From contig OZ038457.1 of NCBI GenBank assembly GCA_964036195.1, forward strand, positions 9,079,147 through 9,143,146: a stretch of 64,000 bases of DNA. Direction: 5' to 3'. Positions within the stretch are counted from its first letter, which is position 1. Each line of letters begins with the position of its first letter. A model generated the notes under the pieces. It was not told where the DNA came from and searched no databases. It was given only the letters and a program-made list of their open reading frames with translations. Below are positions 43,501 through 54,000 of the stretch, in pieces. This DNA comes from Sphaerolaimus hirsutus. Lineage: Eukaryota > Nematoda > Chromadorea > Monhysterida > Sphaerolaimidae. Made by a program: the position numbers and the translations under genes.

Positions 43501-46500
43501 CTGTCATCTATCAAGGTATTCAGCGCTTTTTGGGATTACCACTTTAGCAGGTTACAGGTAGATAAATTCTGCCGCCAATCACTGTTCCAAATTGTTATAG
43601 CCTGGTCCAGTCTGTAAAGTCACGCCCTGTATTTAACAGACAAAATTTGTCAAATATTACGTTAACTTGAAATATTTACCGGGGCAGGCCTGATACGCAC
43701 ACGTGCCCGATACGCACATATGCCCGTTTTTTTCACTTGACACTTTTTCAAGTGATTTTCAGATATGAGTAAAGTGGAAAAAAGTTGCGCAATGAACTTT
43801 AGTGAACTTTTTTCACTTCACTCATATCTGAAAATCACTTGAAAAAGTGTCAAGTGAAAAACAGTGAAAAATGGCTATTTTTCACTGTTTTTTTCACTTG
43901 ACACATTTTCAAGTGATTTTCAGATTTGAGTGAAGTGAAAAAAGTTCACTGATGTCATCGCGCAACTTTTTTTGACATTACTCATATCTGAAAATCACTT
44001 GAAAAAGTGTCAAGTGAAAAAAACGGGCATATGTGCGTATCGGGCACGTGTGCGTATCAGTGCACGCCCATATTTACCTACCTAGTGAAAAGGGAAAAAA
44101 TTCACCGGGCATTTTACATTTGCCAAATTTTTGACGCTTTACAAGTTACAGGATTCGGGATATTGCCCAATCAGCTTCGCTCAGTACGACATTCGGATTG
44201 TGCCTGCGCACACTAGTTTTCACACGAAATTTCAAAAACTCATAAATGATCTTAGAACGCATTTGAGTTTTCTACAATGAGGCGGTCGTCAACTACAGTT
44301 GACGGAAATTAAAAATGACTCATCGTGAAACACTCAAACACGTTCAAAGTTCATGTATGAGATTTCGAAATTTGGTGTGAAAACTAGTGTGCGCTGGGCC
44401 ATTGAGAGTGATCCAAAACACCTGATGTCACACAAATGACGGCAGAACGCCACATGGGTATTAGCACCAGTTCAGCAAAGTTACAAAAATTTCCCCGCCA
44501 TGTGGACCTGATAGCACGATCACTTGCGCATAATATCAGGTTTACAGACACTCCAAAATTTTGCAACCGTCTCGCTTCGCAGCTGAACGGGTTCCCGCTA
44601 AACACGGCGCGGCAGTTCCGCTCGTTCGGCCTCGGCCCCACCATGGCGCTCACTGGTGCCGGAGTGTCGTTTTTGACATTTATCGAACAATTTGTCGAGT
44701 ATTTGGCTGTGAAGATGGCGCTCGCGCAGGCTGCAGGTTTCCTTTTCAGAGCTTCTGGATATTTTTGCATCGTCAATTCGAATTCTAGCAAGCGCAACAG
44801 AATTGTCGTCGTTTTTCATAGAAAGAATCGCAAAAAATGCCTCCAATTTACCCAAGAAAGACGCCACAAACTCAAATCACTCTGAACAAAAGGGTTGATC
44901 ACTATGCCGCGCCGCACACTGAAATTTTGCATTCAGCGTTCGAACGTTTTTGCACGCTGAACTACAAATGCTGAAATCAAAATCTCAAGAACCTAACATT
45001 TTTGAAGCGTAAAACAATTCGGAATTTGCAATATTCGCGTAATTGTCATGCGAGCCGCATTTTTACGCTTTAAAAACGCATTGTTCTGTAGATTTTGATT
45101 TAAGCGTTTGTAGTTCAGCGTGCAAAAACGTTCGAACGCTGAACGCAAAATTTCAGTGTGCGGTGCGCCATTAAGCCCCCCAAACTGCAGGCAGACAACC
45201 GGTGAGCTTCGAACTGCTGGTGGCGGTGCTGATGAACGAGACGATGCACTGGGGCGTCATGCTGTACTACTTCACCGCCGGCGTGTGCTGGCTCGAGCTG
45301 ATTCACAGGTTCGGAAGTTTGAAGTTTTCACAGCGAAAAAAATCCGCAGCCATAGCCGCGGCGGTAGTCTTAGAATACACTGGAGGGAGAGGAGATAAAT
45401 ATTAGGTTGTAAACTAAATAACCTTAATTTTTTGCGATTTCACATTCATGCATCCCATTCTGTTGTACATTGGCGGATAATTATGTCGTTCCAGTATGTT
45501 GGGCTTTGGGGTTGGGGCGATGACGAAATCTTTTTGTTTCCTCGAATAAATCCCCAGTCCCGAGATAACTGGGGTCTATAAAAACGTGGTCATTTTGAAT
45601 GGCTGATCTGGATGTTGGATGGATCTTTGAAGCTGCACACATCAGCCATTTCTGGGCTGATTTGGGTCGATCAATGCTTAAAATGATCACAATAACCTAG
45701 AGATTCCATTGTGATCTTCAGATCATCTGTACATTTAATTAGATTTCCTGTACAAGAAAATATTGCGAACTCTTGTATGAAATTATCATTTGAAAATGCA
45801 TTGAGATAACCTGAGATATCATTTTAATCAAAATTTCATTGGTGAAAATTGGCTGAGAAACGCTCGAGAGTTTTGACGTTGCACACATCATTCTTCATGT
45901 GGTTATTTATGTGGATGGGAGGCTAAAGTTTGAAGTGCTATAACTTTTGATTGGAAATAGATATTGAACTCATTCTTTTGGTATACAACTTCATGTGGTC
46001 TAAAGTATACGATAGCATGTTCAGATAAATTTATTTTACGTGTTTAAAAACCGGGTCAGATCGGCATAAGGAATTTAGACATCACTAATACGACCTCAAA
46101 AATGGAATCTGACGGTTGTCCCGATCATTTTAAGTGTTGAACGGTCCAAATCGGCCTAGAAATGACTGAGTTATTAAGCTTCTAACTCAATCAGCAAGAT
46201 CGGCAATGCAAAATGACCACGTTTTTATAGACAACCCTTATCTCAGGACTGGGGGATTATTCAAGGAAACAAGATCATTCCGTCAAAGCCGCAACCCCAA
46301 AACCCAACATACTCAAACGGCATTAATATCCGCCAATGTACAAGAGAATGGGATGCATGAATGTGAAATCGCAAAAAAATTAAGGTTATTTAGTTTACAA
46401 CCTAATACAATGAATGCTACCATATTTACGCGAAAAATTGTGCACCGAACTCACCCAAAGTGGAAGCAAGGTGAGAGAAAGCCAGTTCACTTCGCCTTTG

Positions 46501-46734
46501 CTCTTTCACTACTAACTTATCATTTTGCGGAACTGGCGTACTATAAGAAAATGGTTTTTATGTATCTTCGTTTTTTTCCGATGGAAGATGCTAGATTTCA
46601 TTGTAAGGTGTCCTATCCGTAGACTTTTAAATTAATTTTTCTGCAGATACCACGTGATGGGCGCATTTTCCATCGGCGAGCCATTCGAGACCAAGTCGCG
46701 CAGGGGAATGAGCTACCAGCCGCAGATGCTGTAG
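37565..46734 (+). CDS. Multipass membrane protein, probable divergent otopetrin proton channel, 11 exons, 613 aa
   Basis: Exons: 37565-37747, 38172-38325, 38917-39159, 39738-39965, 40190-40349, 40807-40962, 41455-41604, 42163-42370, 44583-44736, 45191-45308, 46647-46734 (TAG). They total 614 codons with every phase consistent. About 60 polar N-terminal residues are followed by roughly ten to twelve hydrophobic segments, including GGIVLYLIPYQFMFW, TIALLFVKIVC, LPLLFCL and VLALLLTAIYAIVYG. The otopetrin guess rests on remembered family patterns in the second half: a Cys loop then ARPFTLALGAELLPLL, a segment starting FDSMLLLSTATLKTLL, VLQLAAMLLQWAVL, and a final PVSFELL...LYYFTAGVCWLELIHR helix resembling the otopetrin C-terminus. 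Otopetrins are proton-selective channels of the plasma membrane. The match is weak in the first half, so another multipass family is possible. The exon at 40807 is the least convincing. Confidence 0.6.
37982..38147. mobile_element. MITE, TACCGCATCTCCTCGAAATA, beside an acceptor
   Basis: The right end, CCGAGGAAATACGGTA, is about 23 bp from the acceptor of the exon at 38172. Same family as above. Confidence 0.7.
38538..38725. mobile_element. MITE of the GTGCCAATCCC...GGGACTGCCCC family
   Basis: Left TGGTGGCAATCCGGCGCCC, right GGGTGCGAGACTGCCCCAG, GTGTCAAATGTCAAG repeats inside. In intron 2 of the otopetrin-like gene, not at its splice sites. Confidence 0.65.
40471..40734. mobile_element. ~265-bp MITE, TATACTCGGTGGACCGCATG ends
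   Basis: TATACTCGGTGGACCGCATG and TTTGCGGTCCACCGAGTATA. A longer relative of the 11953 family, matched by the outer arms of 50340-50777. Confidence 0.75.
41212..41437. mobile_element. ~225-bp MITE, TATACTCC family, beside an acceptor
   Basis: TATACTCCTTTGACCTTACC start and GAGCAGAGGCCGAGTATA end. The right end is about 15 bp before the AG of the exon at 41455. Confidence 0.65.
41735..41930. mobile_element. MITE of the GGGGCCAGTTC family
   Basis: AAGGGGCCAGTTCAGTAGGTG then AAAATGAGAAGTGAAA arms facing CACTTCCCACTTCTCATTTT. Confidence 0.55.
42960..43310. repeat. ~100-bp tandem repeat, CCACCTGTTGACAGTTGCTA units
   Basis: Three to four imperfect units with CAGTTGCTAACAGTTGCTAA and TATACAAAACCTTTAC. 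In intron 8 (2.2 kb) of the otopetrin-like gene. The host element was not delimited. Confidence 0.65.
43681..44069. mobile_element. Element of nested palindromes, GATACGCACACGTGCCC ends
   Basis: GATACGCACACGTGCCCGAT is mirrored at 44040-44060. Inside, CACTTGACACTTTTTCAAGTG palindromes alternate with their complements. Confidence 0.65.
44201..44395. mobile_element. ~190-bp palindromic MITE, GCGCACACTAGTTTTCACAC ends
   Basis: GCGCACACTAGTTTTCACAC and its complement at the two ends, with AAACTCATAAATGATC-type inner arms shared with 22884-23050 and 61085-61210. Confidence 0.7.
44903..45174. mobile_element. ~270-bp MITE with ~75-bp inverted ends, beside an acceptor
   Basis: GCCGCACACTGAAATTTTGC is mirrored by GCAAAATTTCAGTGTGCGGT. 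The right end is about 15 bp before the AG of the exon at 45191. Confidence 0.75.
45402..46405. mobile_element. Non-autonomous mariner-like element, 1004 bp
   Basis: TTAGGTTGTAAACTAAATAA and its exact mirror at the right end, with TA on both sides (45400-45401, 46406-46407). Inverted repeats are about 195 bp. The TTAGGTTG tip is the classic mariner terminus. The 600-bp middle has no transposase frame. It nearly fills the last intron of the otopetrin-like gene. Confidence 0.85.
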
Positions 46735-46854
46735 GCTGCGTGTGTCCGTAGACATTCTCGTATTTATGATTTTATCAGCTTCAAGGTTCAGATGTAATAA
46801 CGTAATGTTGAAAAGTAAGCAAGCGCGACAAAAACAATTGAACATTTTTTTTCT

Positions 46855-47073
46855 GGTACCGGTTCCACTAGAGGCACAGTTAAATGATCAGAGTAAAGTT
46901 AAAAGTTTATTTCAAGTAAAATAAAAGTTAAGAGACAAATGGAAAATGATTAGAACATGTACCAAAATAAGTATTTATAATAAAGTAAAAAGAAAAACAT
47001 TAATCTGAAGTCTGAACTTTACTTTACTCTAAACTTGTGATTTGTCTTGCCGCATCTAGCGGAACTGGGCCCC
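46855..47073. mobile_element. MITE of the GCGGAACTGG family
   Basis: GGTACCGGTTCCACTAGAGG faces CGCATCTAGCGGAACTGGGC, with AAAGTTAAAAGTTT arms. In the spacer between convergent genes. Confidence 0.6.
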
Positions 47074-47201
47074 CGGAAGAAGTTTTATTTTTCTGGAAGG
47101 ACTTCTAAGGAAACTGGAGTTGTGTAATTTTTCTTCGGGAGAACTCGGCGCGAAACGAGAAAAGCTCATGGCAGTTCATGTTCCTTTCAACTTTCAAGCG
47201 G

Positions 47202-47449
47202 TATACTCCAGTGACGTGACACTCTGCACGCGCAGTTAGTGATGTCTCACGTTGGAAGCGTGCCAATCACATCAAAGCATGGGATTTTTGCGAAACGATG
47301 AAACGATTGACTGCAGTAAATACGTTAACGTAAAACGTTACACGAGCAATAAAATTTGTCATCTTTTTACGAAAATCGCATGCATTAAATATCGTTGGCA
47401 CGCGGCCAGCGTGAACCACGCGTGCAATGCGTAAAGTCACTGGAGTATA
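47202..47449. mobile_element. 248-bp MITE, TATACTCCAGTGAC family, clean copy
   Basis: TATACTCCAGTGACGTGACA and GTAAAGTCACTGGAGTATA ends, with a CGTTAACGTAAAACGTTA centre. The clearest member of the family seen at 21127, 21384, 24864, 41212 and 63458. Confidence 0.82.
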
Positions 47450-48044
47450 GGTATAACATTTACTATTCACAATTAAGACGTGATCTCCCACGTGGCGTTC
47501 TTTGCGAAAAACAACAGAAGACATCCAACCACAGGTTTCAGCAGCCACACTACAGGCCGGCGATGGGATTAAAACGCTACAGTAATGCAATGGAACAAAA
47601 AGACTGTGATATAGTGATGGCTAAATATAAATATACTATGTGAACATCTGTCCAAAGTTTAAGTTACATAAAAAATACATATTTACATTTAAATAAATAA
47701 AAAATTTAAACGGACAACTAATATTATTGATGGTGTTTTTGCATTTTACACTTTCAATGAGAAAGGATCAAACAAAATTGAAATAAAATAATGACACTGA
47801 AAGCTAAGTGTGAAAAAATCGATGAGTGTTGGATGACAGCTCGAGCAAATATTTTACAAAATCTATTTCCAGAAGAATTTTGAAGTCAAGATAAAATGAC
47901 AAAAACGCACTTTCATATTGTGACCTACTGGCACGGTTTAAAGCAGAATGGCACATAGCTGAATTAATTCAGTGACCAGAATGTCCAATTGACATTTTCG
48001 AATGCATTATAAGAATTAAAATCGAAATAAAAAAACATGCGCAA

Positions 48045-51000
48045 TCAATTCGGGGAGAACGTCGTCTGGCCCACCTCGTAAAAATCATCGTACGTGCGGA
48101 TGACCTTCGAAAAATTACAAAAATGTTCGAGAATTTAGAAAAAAAATTCTTCGCAACATGAAGAACAAACAGTTGCCATGGGCTTGCGGGGTTCCATATC
48201 ATAGCCAATGTGCTCAGAGGAGGCGTGCAGGTGCTTTACCAGCGATGGGTCGGGCGACCTGTGAAACATGAGCACGATTGACATGACGAAAATAACGTGA
48301 CAAAATTGACAATTTTTACGCACTTGACAGCGACAAGCGATGGGAGTGAACCATTCATGGTGTGCCTGTGGCCATTTTGCAACACAGCGCCATTGCCATA
48401 CTGTTTACTGCCTTCGTGCAGCCCGGAAATTTTATCCCTTTCCATCCTGCGGCGGTGTTTTAAGAAATATTGAATGAATGGATGAATGAATAATGAGTGA
48501 TGGTAGGTGATGAATAATGAATGAATGATGTAGGCACGTGCATGTGAAGGGTGTGCTTCTAAAAGTACCGATCTACAAATTTTTCAAATTTGAGTTAGGA
48601 CCATTTTTGGGGTCCCCATAAAAATGCGCTTCAAAAATATATATAATATTTATGTGGGGGGTGCGAAATTCAATTTTGAGATATGGGGGGTCGAAAAAAG
48701 CAAAAAAATCGCAAATTACAGTTTTTGAAATTTTAAAAGTACCGATCTACAAGCTTTTTCAGCTTTTGTGTCTTTAAAAGTACCGATCTACACACTTTTT
48801 TCAAAATTGTTCTTTGAAATGTACCGATCTGCACATTATTTTTTGTGCTTCTAAAAGTACCGATGTCAGATCGGCGTCCGCTTGCGCAAAAACTCATTTT
48901 GTGCTTTTTTATTATGGGTAAAAGTACCGATCTACAGCTTTCTGATTTTGTGCTTCAAAAAATACCGATCTACACGCTATTACCAATTTGTTCCTTTAAA
49001 ATGTACTGTACTACAAAAATACAATTCCCTAAATTTTATATAGCTAGTGTTATGTGTATAATCAATGATTATACCCATGCATGTGGATACCCAACAATAT
49101 GGCCGAAATACCCTTACCCAAAATTCCCATACCCAATACCCATGTATGGGTATTGCATGCTCCAAACTTTCAATCGCGATTATCTCAAAATCGATTTTTT
49201 GTAGATCGGTACTTTTAGAAGCACACCCTTCATGTGCACGTGAACCCGGCGCGCATTTTATCTATACCCGGTATGCAGGGAGAGGGACCCGCCACTCCAT
49301 GCACACCGAACCTACATGCACAGCGGGTAAACATGCACAGACGCACAGCCTCGAATGAATGAATGATGAATGAATAAAACTTTTGTAGCACAAATCCATC
49401 AAAACGCACCTCAATTCAAACTCCCTTCTCCTCTGTTCAACAATATCCCTCTCTATGGCAATTTCCACCGCCTTGGCGTCGGGTGGCGGCGTGCTGCAGG
49501 CGGCGGGCGGCGGCGTGCTGCTGTCTAGCTCGATGTGCGTCAACAACTGCGACCTGGACACCGCCGGGTACTGGTCGTGAGAGCGTGGAGTGTCCACCGT
49601 GTGATCGGGGTCGCCGTGCATTACGCGGTCTAAGGAACCGGATCGGCGCCTGTTTTGGGAGAGGGAGGTTTGGTCGTAGCGGAAAGTTATGTCCATGCAG
49701 ATTATAATGTAGAAAGGAGATGTCGATGTGGGCAAAATGGTGACTCAGATTTTCACATGTACCATACAGAATACATAAATGCCGTCGGCGCAGTGCGAAA
49801 AAAACATAAATAAGTGTTTTGGAGCCAATCCAGCACCCTGAAGCATGCCAGACAAAGTTTTCGTGTCATGTAAAATCCTAAATGCAATTTACCGCAAAGA
49901 TTACATCGTTTATGAGACTTCACTTATCTGACAATGTACATGCATTTACAGGGTGAACGGAACGGTTCCGAGACAAAGTACCCAGAAACACGGCACCCCA
50001 AACAAACGGGACACCGTGTACAGCGGCGTGTCTGCCAGTCCAGGTGCCGCCTGCAGCTGCGGCGGGCGGCTGGCAGTCCATTCTGGCGCACTGGTCCAAG
50101 TATACGAGCTGGTCCATTTGTTGCTGCGGCCGGTCGCCACTGGACATGCTGCGCAGGGGCGGCATACTCCTGCCCCGGTGGCCGTCGCCCGCGCGCCAGA
50201 ATTCTATCGCGTCCTATATTTGTGTAAGGCGGGTGAGCGTTTGAGTTGTAATGTATGGGATACATGATCAGATATCTTCAGAATCAGTGTCAAAGGTTTG
50301 ATGGGCTCCGGGTTGCCAACGATAACCAACGGTGCGGCGCATTTCGCAGTTTGATACATACGGCGAACCGCATGCTTTGCATTCTTCTGAAGAAAACACC
50401 ATCCCGACGTCATTTGAAGTGAAAGAAATTTTTTTCCAAAAAAAAACATTTCAGGAAGATAACATTCCAAAACATTTGAAATATTCTCTTTTTGTCAAGT
50501 GCGTATATTTGGCGGACATCACACTTAGTATGGAAACCTACCATAACCCATCTGAATAAATAACCAAAAAAAATTCAGTTTTTTCGGCATAATATCTCGT
50601 TTTTACTATGGAATAATTAATTACGAAATTATCACAAGATTTTTTTCATCAAACTATGGTAAGTTTTCAAACTAGGTGTGCTGTCCGCCGAGTATGCATA
50701 AGTATCGTGCTCGCGCGCGATCGACCAAGACATAGGAAAGTAATTTAGGACGCATACAGTGCGGTCCGCCGAGTATAACAAAAGATAATGAAAGCATTAC
50801 CGAAAAAATTTCACATTGCTGACGGTTACATATTGGCCATGGGCACCGTTTCGTTCGTAACAGTGGTAATCACATTCACAAAAATCTCCCAAAATTCACC
50901 TCAATCTGCGGCAAGCCGAGGGCATCGCGTTGCTGCCGCAGTTCCTGTTCGCGGCGGCGCAGTTCGCGGATTTCCATCGCAATGTTGAACTCGCTGGCGT

Positions 51001-54000
51001 TGATGAAATTTCGCGCGTCCAGGTCCTGTTTTTTGTTGTTGTTTTTTGTGCAGGTGTGAAGAGTGCGGCAAATTCCACCACAGAAAATTCTGTGGTGAAA
51101 ACCACGTCTCAAGTCGAAGACCGTAGAAAGAAAACACCCAAAACAACACCTCTGGTGGGGCTTTTCTATTCTCGGGCACCAGAATTTGCGGCCTATGTTG
51201 CAGTCTAGTGGCGCTGTCGACCGACTGCCGTCTCAGCGCGGCGGCGGCGGCACACGCAGTTGCCCTGTGCGCCGTGCCCGCCAACGAACTGGGGCCGCAT
51301 GGATTTTTGACGTAGCGACGCCCCGCGCGCCGGCCGAATGAGTCTGCAGCGGGGGATGGAATTTTTGAACAATTGGGTTTGCATTTAGGATTGAAACAGC
51401 CAATAGAAATCAAAAAGGTGATGGGAACGACAGGGAAGAATGAAAACGCAGTAAAAGATCATCGCACTCAAATGTGTCAATAAGCTATATAAAAAACTTG
51501 GGATCCACAGAAAGGTGACAAGGTCACCTGTCGCACACAAGCTTTAATTTTTATAGTGCTCCTGGGACCAGTCCCACGCTCTGTAAATTGTCAAATTTCA
51601 TCTAAAATGCCAATCGAAAAAGAAAAGATTTTATTACTGAACTTTGCATGACAATTGACACTTCACTTCACATTTGTCATGACAATTGCCACGTTGCATG
51701 ACAGATTTACATGACATTTGACACCTTACAGGGTCTGGAATTGGCATCAGGAACCGCCACACCAGAAAACCCCCGCAATAAACACAATAACACAAACCCA
51801 ACCCACCAGTCATATCCCTCCTATTGTTGACGTGCTGCTGCAAGTGCTGCGGCGGCGGCAACCTGCAGCCGTTGAAGTTAGCCGGCCAGCGGCGCGTGGA
51901 ATCCCTGTAGCGCAGGTCCACCGGGGGCACGTCGGGGCCGAGGCAGTGCAGCAGGTGTCTGATGCTCGGCGACAGCTCGAGACCTGTGATGGCGCCCGGA
52001 TTGGGCAGGTGGTCATTGTAGGGGTTTGAATTACGGCATCGTACACTATGTTTATTGGTTATTTGGTGTTGGAAAAGCGTCAGAACAAAGAGTCCATCGC
52101 CAATGGCGCCATGGCGCCTTTTGGAAAAGTAGATTGCCACAGAAAGATGGTGCAAAGCGCACGTAGTCATAGCGCAGCGCCCTCAAATGGCGGGGAAAAA
52201 TTCCGAAAAAATGATCCTTCCGAAAAGCGTAACCTAGACTTTTGACGACATTTGGATGCCAGTGGAAATAGGCGAGCAGCATTTCCTTCTGCTGTTCCGT
52301 GGCCAAATCAGTGGGAGCATAGCCGCCGGAAACTTCTGCTTCACGTTTTTGCTCGGCGGCAATTGACGCCAAAGCACGTCGAGCCCTGAAAGAGAGAAAA
52401 ATCTATATGGACACTTCTTTGGGTATTCCACTAAACTCAGTGATTGGCTTTTTTGGAATGTTGCCAATTCAAAAAAATTCATATGGAGTGGGTGTAAGAG
52501 TCACCTGACGAGCTAAATTAGTCTGGAAGTCGGTTGGAAAATTGGGAAGCTAATCGAATGAAGTTAAGTTACACACCTGTAAGAAGATTCTCTGCGCTGA
52601 AACTCAGCAATATCCTTCTGTATTATATTCAGACCATCGCACACATTGCCGAGCAGCTCTTCACGATCTGTGCATCGCCACAACATTAACATAAAAATGA
52701 AAAATAAGCTCTAGTAGGGATGTCAGAAATCGCTTTTATTGCCGATATTAATTGAACTTGAAACGCTTTTAAGTGCCAAAAGTCGAACTAGATACCTTAA
52801 GTACCAGCCTGCGGTTGACAAATTTCTAACATGATTGAAACAAAATTGCCACTCAAAAATGTACATCTAGAGTCTTATTTGAAGCCCCATAAAAACTCAC
52901 TGGCCCTAGGCGCAACCCTGGCGGCGCCCCTCGAATCCAAGGTGTACTGCCTGTACTCGTCCATGGTCACCAGCGGCACGGGCACCGGCAAGCACTCGGT
53001 GCTCTCGTAGCGCTGCCGCAGCGGCGGGGCGTAACTGCCCGCGATGTAATTGCCGCTCGGAGGCAAACCCGCCGCCGCGGCTGCCAGACTGTTCTGATTG
53101 TGGTAGTGATCGTGCCGTGCGAGCGCCGCGTCGGGCGTCTCGTAGAGGTCGTCGGATTGGTTGAACAGGGCGCCGGTGGACCACGAACGCCGGGTGGGTG
53201 AGAGTGACTGCGCGCGTTACAATGACTATGCAAGTCGATCGAAGTAGTCTATCGTATCGATGGTATCTTACCGGACAACTATTTATGATCGTATTCTTAT
53301 TCGATATAGCATACGCAAATTTATACCGTATTTGCTTGAATAAATCCCCGTTTGAATAACTCCCCCTCAAGAATAAATTCGCCCAATAGGACGAGAGACA
53401 ATTCCCCTCTTGAATAAATCCCCCTCAAAAGGGACGTATACAGGATTTTTGATCGGGGGGGGGGGCGGATTGTATCCGGAGCCCGGCGAACGCCCCCTCC
53501 CCTGGCTACGTCATTGCTTCAAGTTGTATGATCAATTTCTCATGTACAATTTTAACAAAAATAGCATGTTGTTGCATTTTTTAAAGCATATTTTGTGAAA
53601 TGACTTGATAGAAAAATGGTCGAAAATTTTGACAAAATAATATATTAATTACTTTTATTATTTCCCCCTGAAAAGTGACGAAAAGTTAATTCCTAAGGGG
53701 AATTATTCAAGCAAACACGGTATCTATAAACACGAGTTTGAGAACGCACTACCGACCACTTCCCACGACCTCTCAGACCCAACTTTCCTCACCTGAAAAG
53801 GACGCAATCCAAAAGCGCACTGCGCTAGTTGAACGTGTCGCCGCCGGTCAGCCAACTGCTCAACTGGCTGCGAGCGGCCGTCGTCCTCGACGCACACGAC
53901 GGTGGTCTGCGGCGCGGCGGCGTGCTCGTGCTGCGGCGCGGCCGAGTCGTCGTTGCTGCTGCTGTTGCTGATGCTGTTCGCGTTGGGCACCACCACGTCG

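Noticed and set aside
44436-44885. 149-codon plus-strand frame as a separate gene
   Set aside because: It contains the true exon 44583-44736 of the otopetrin-like gene; the flanks are intron read-through.
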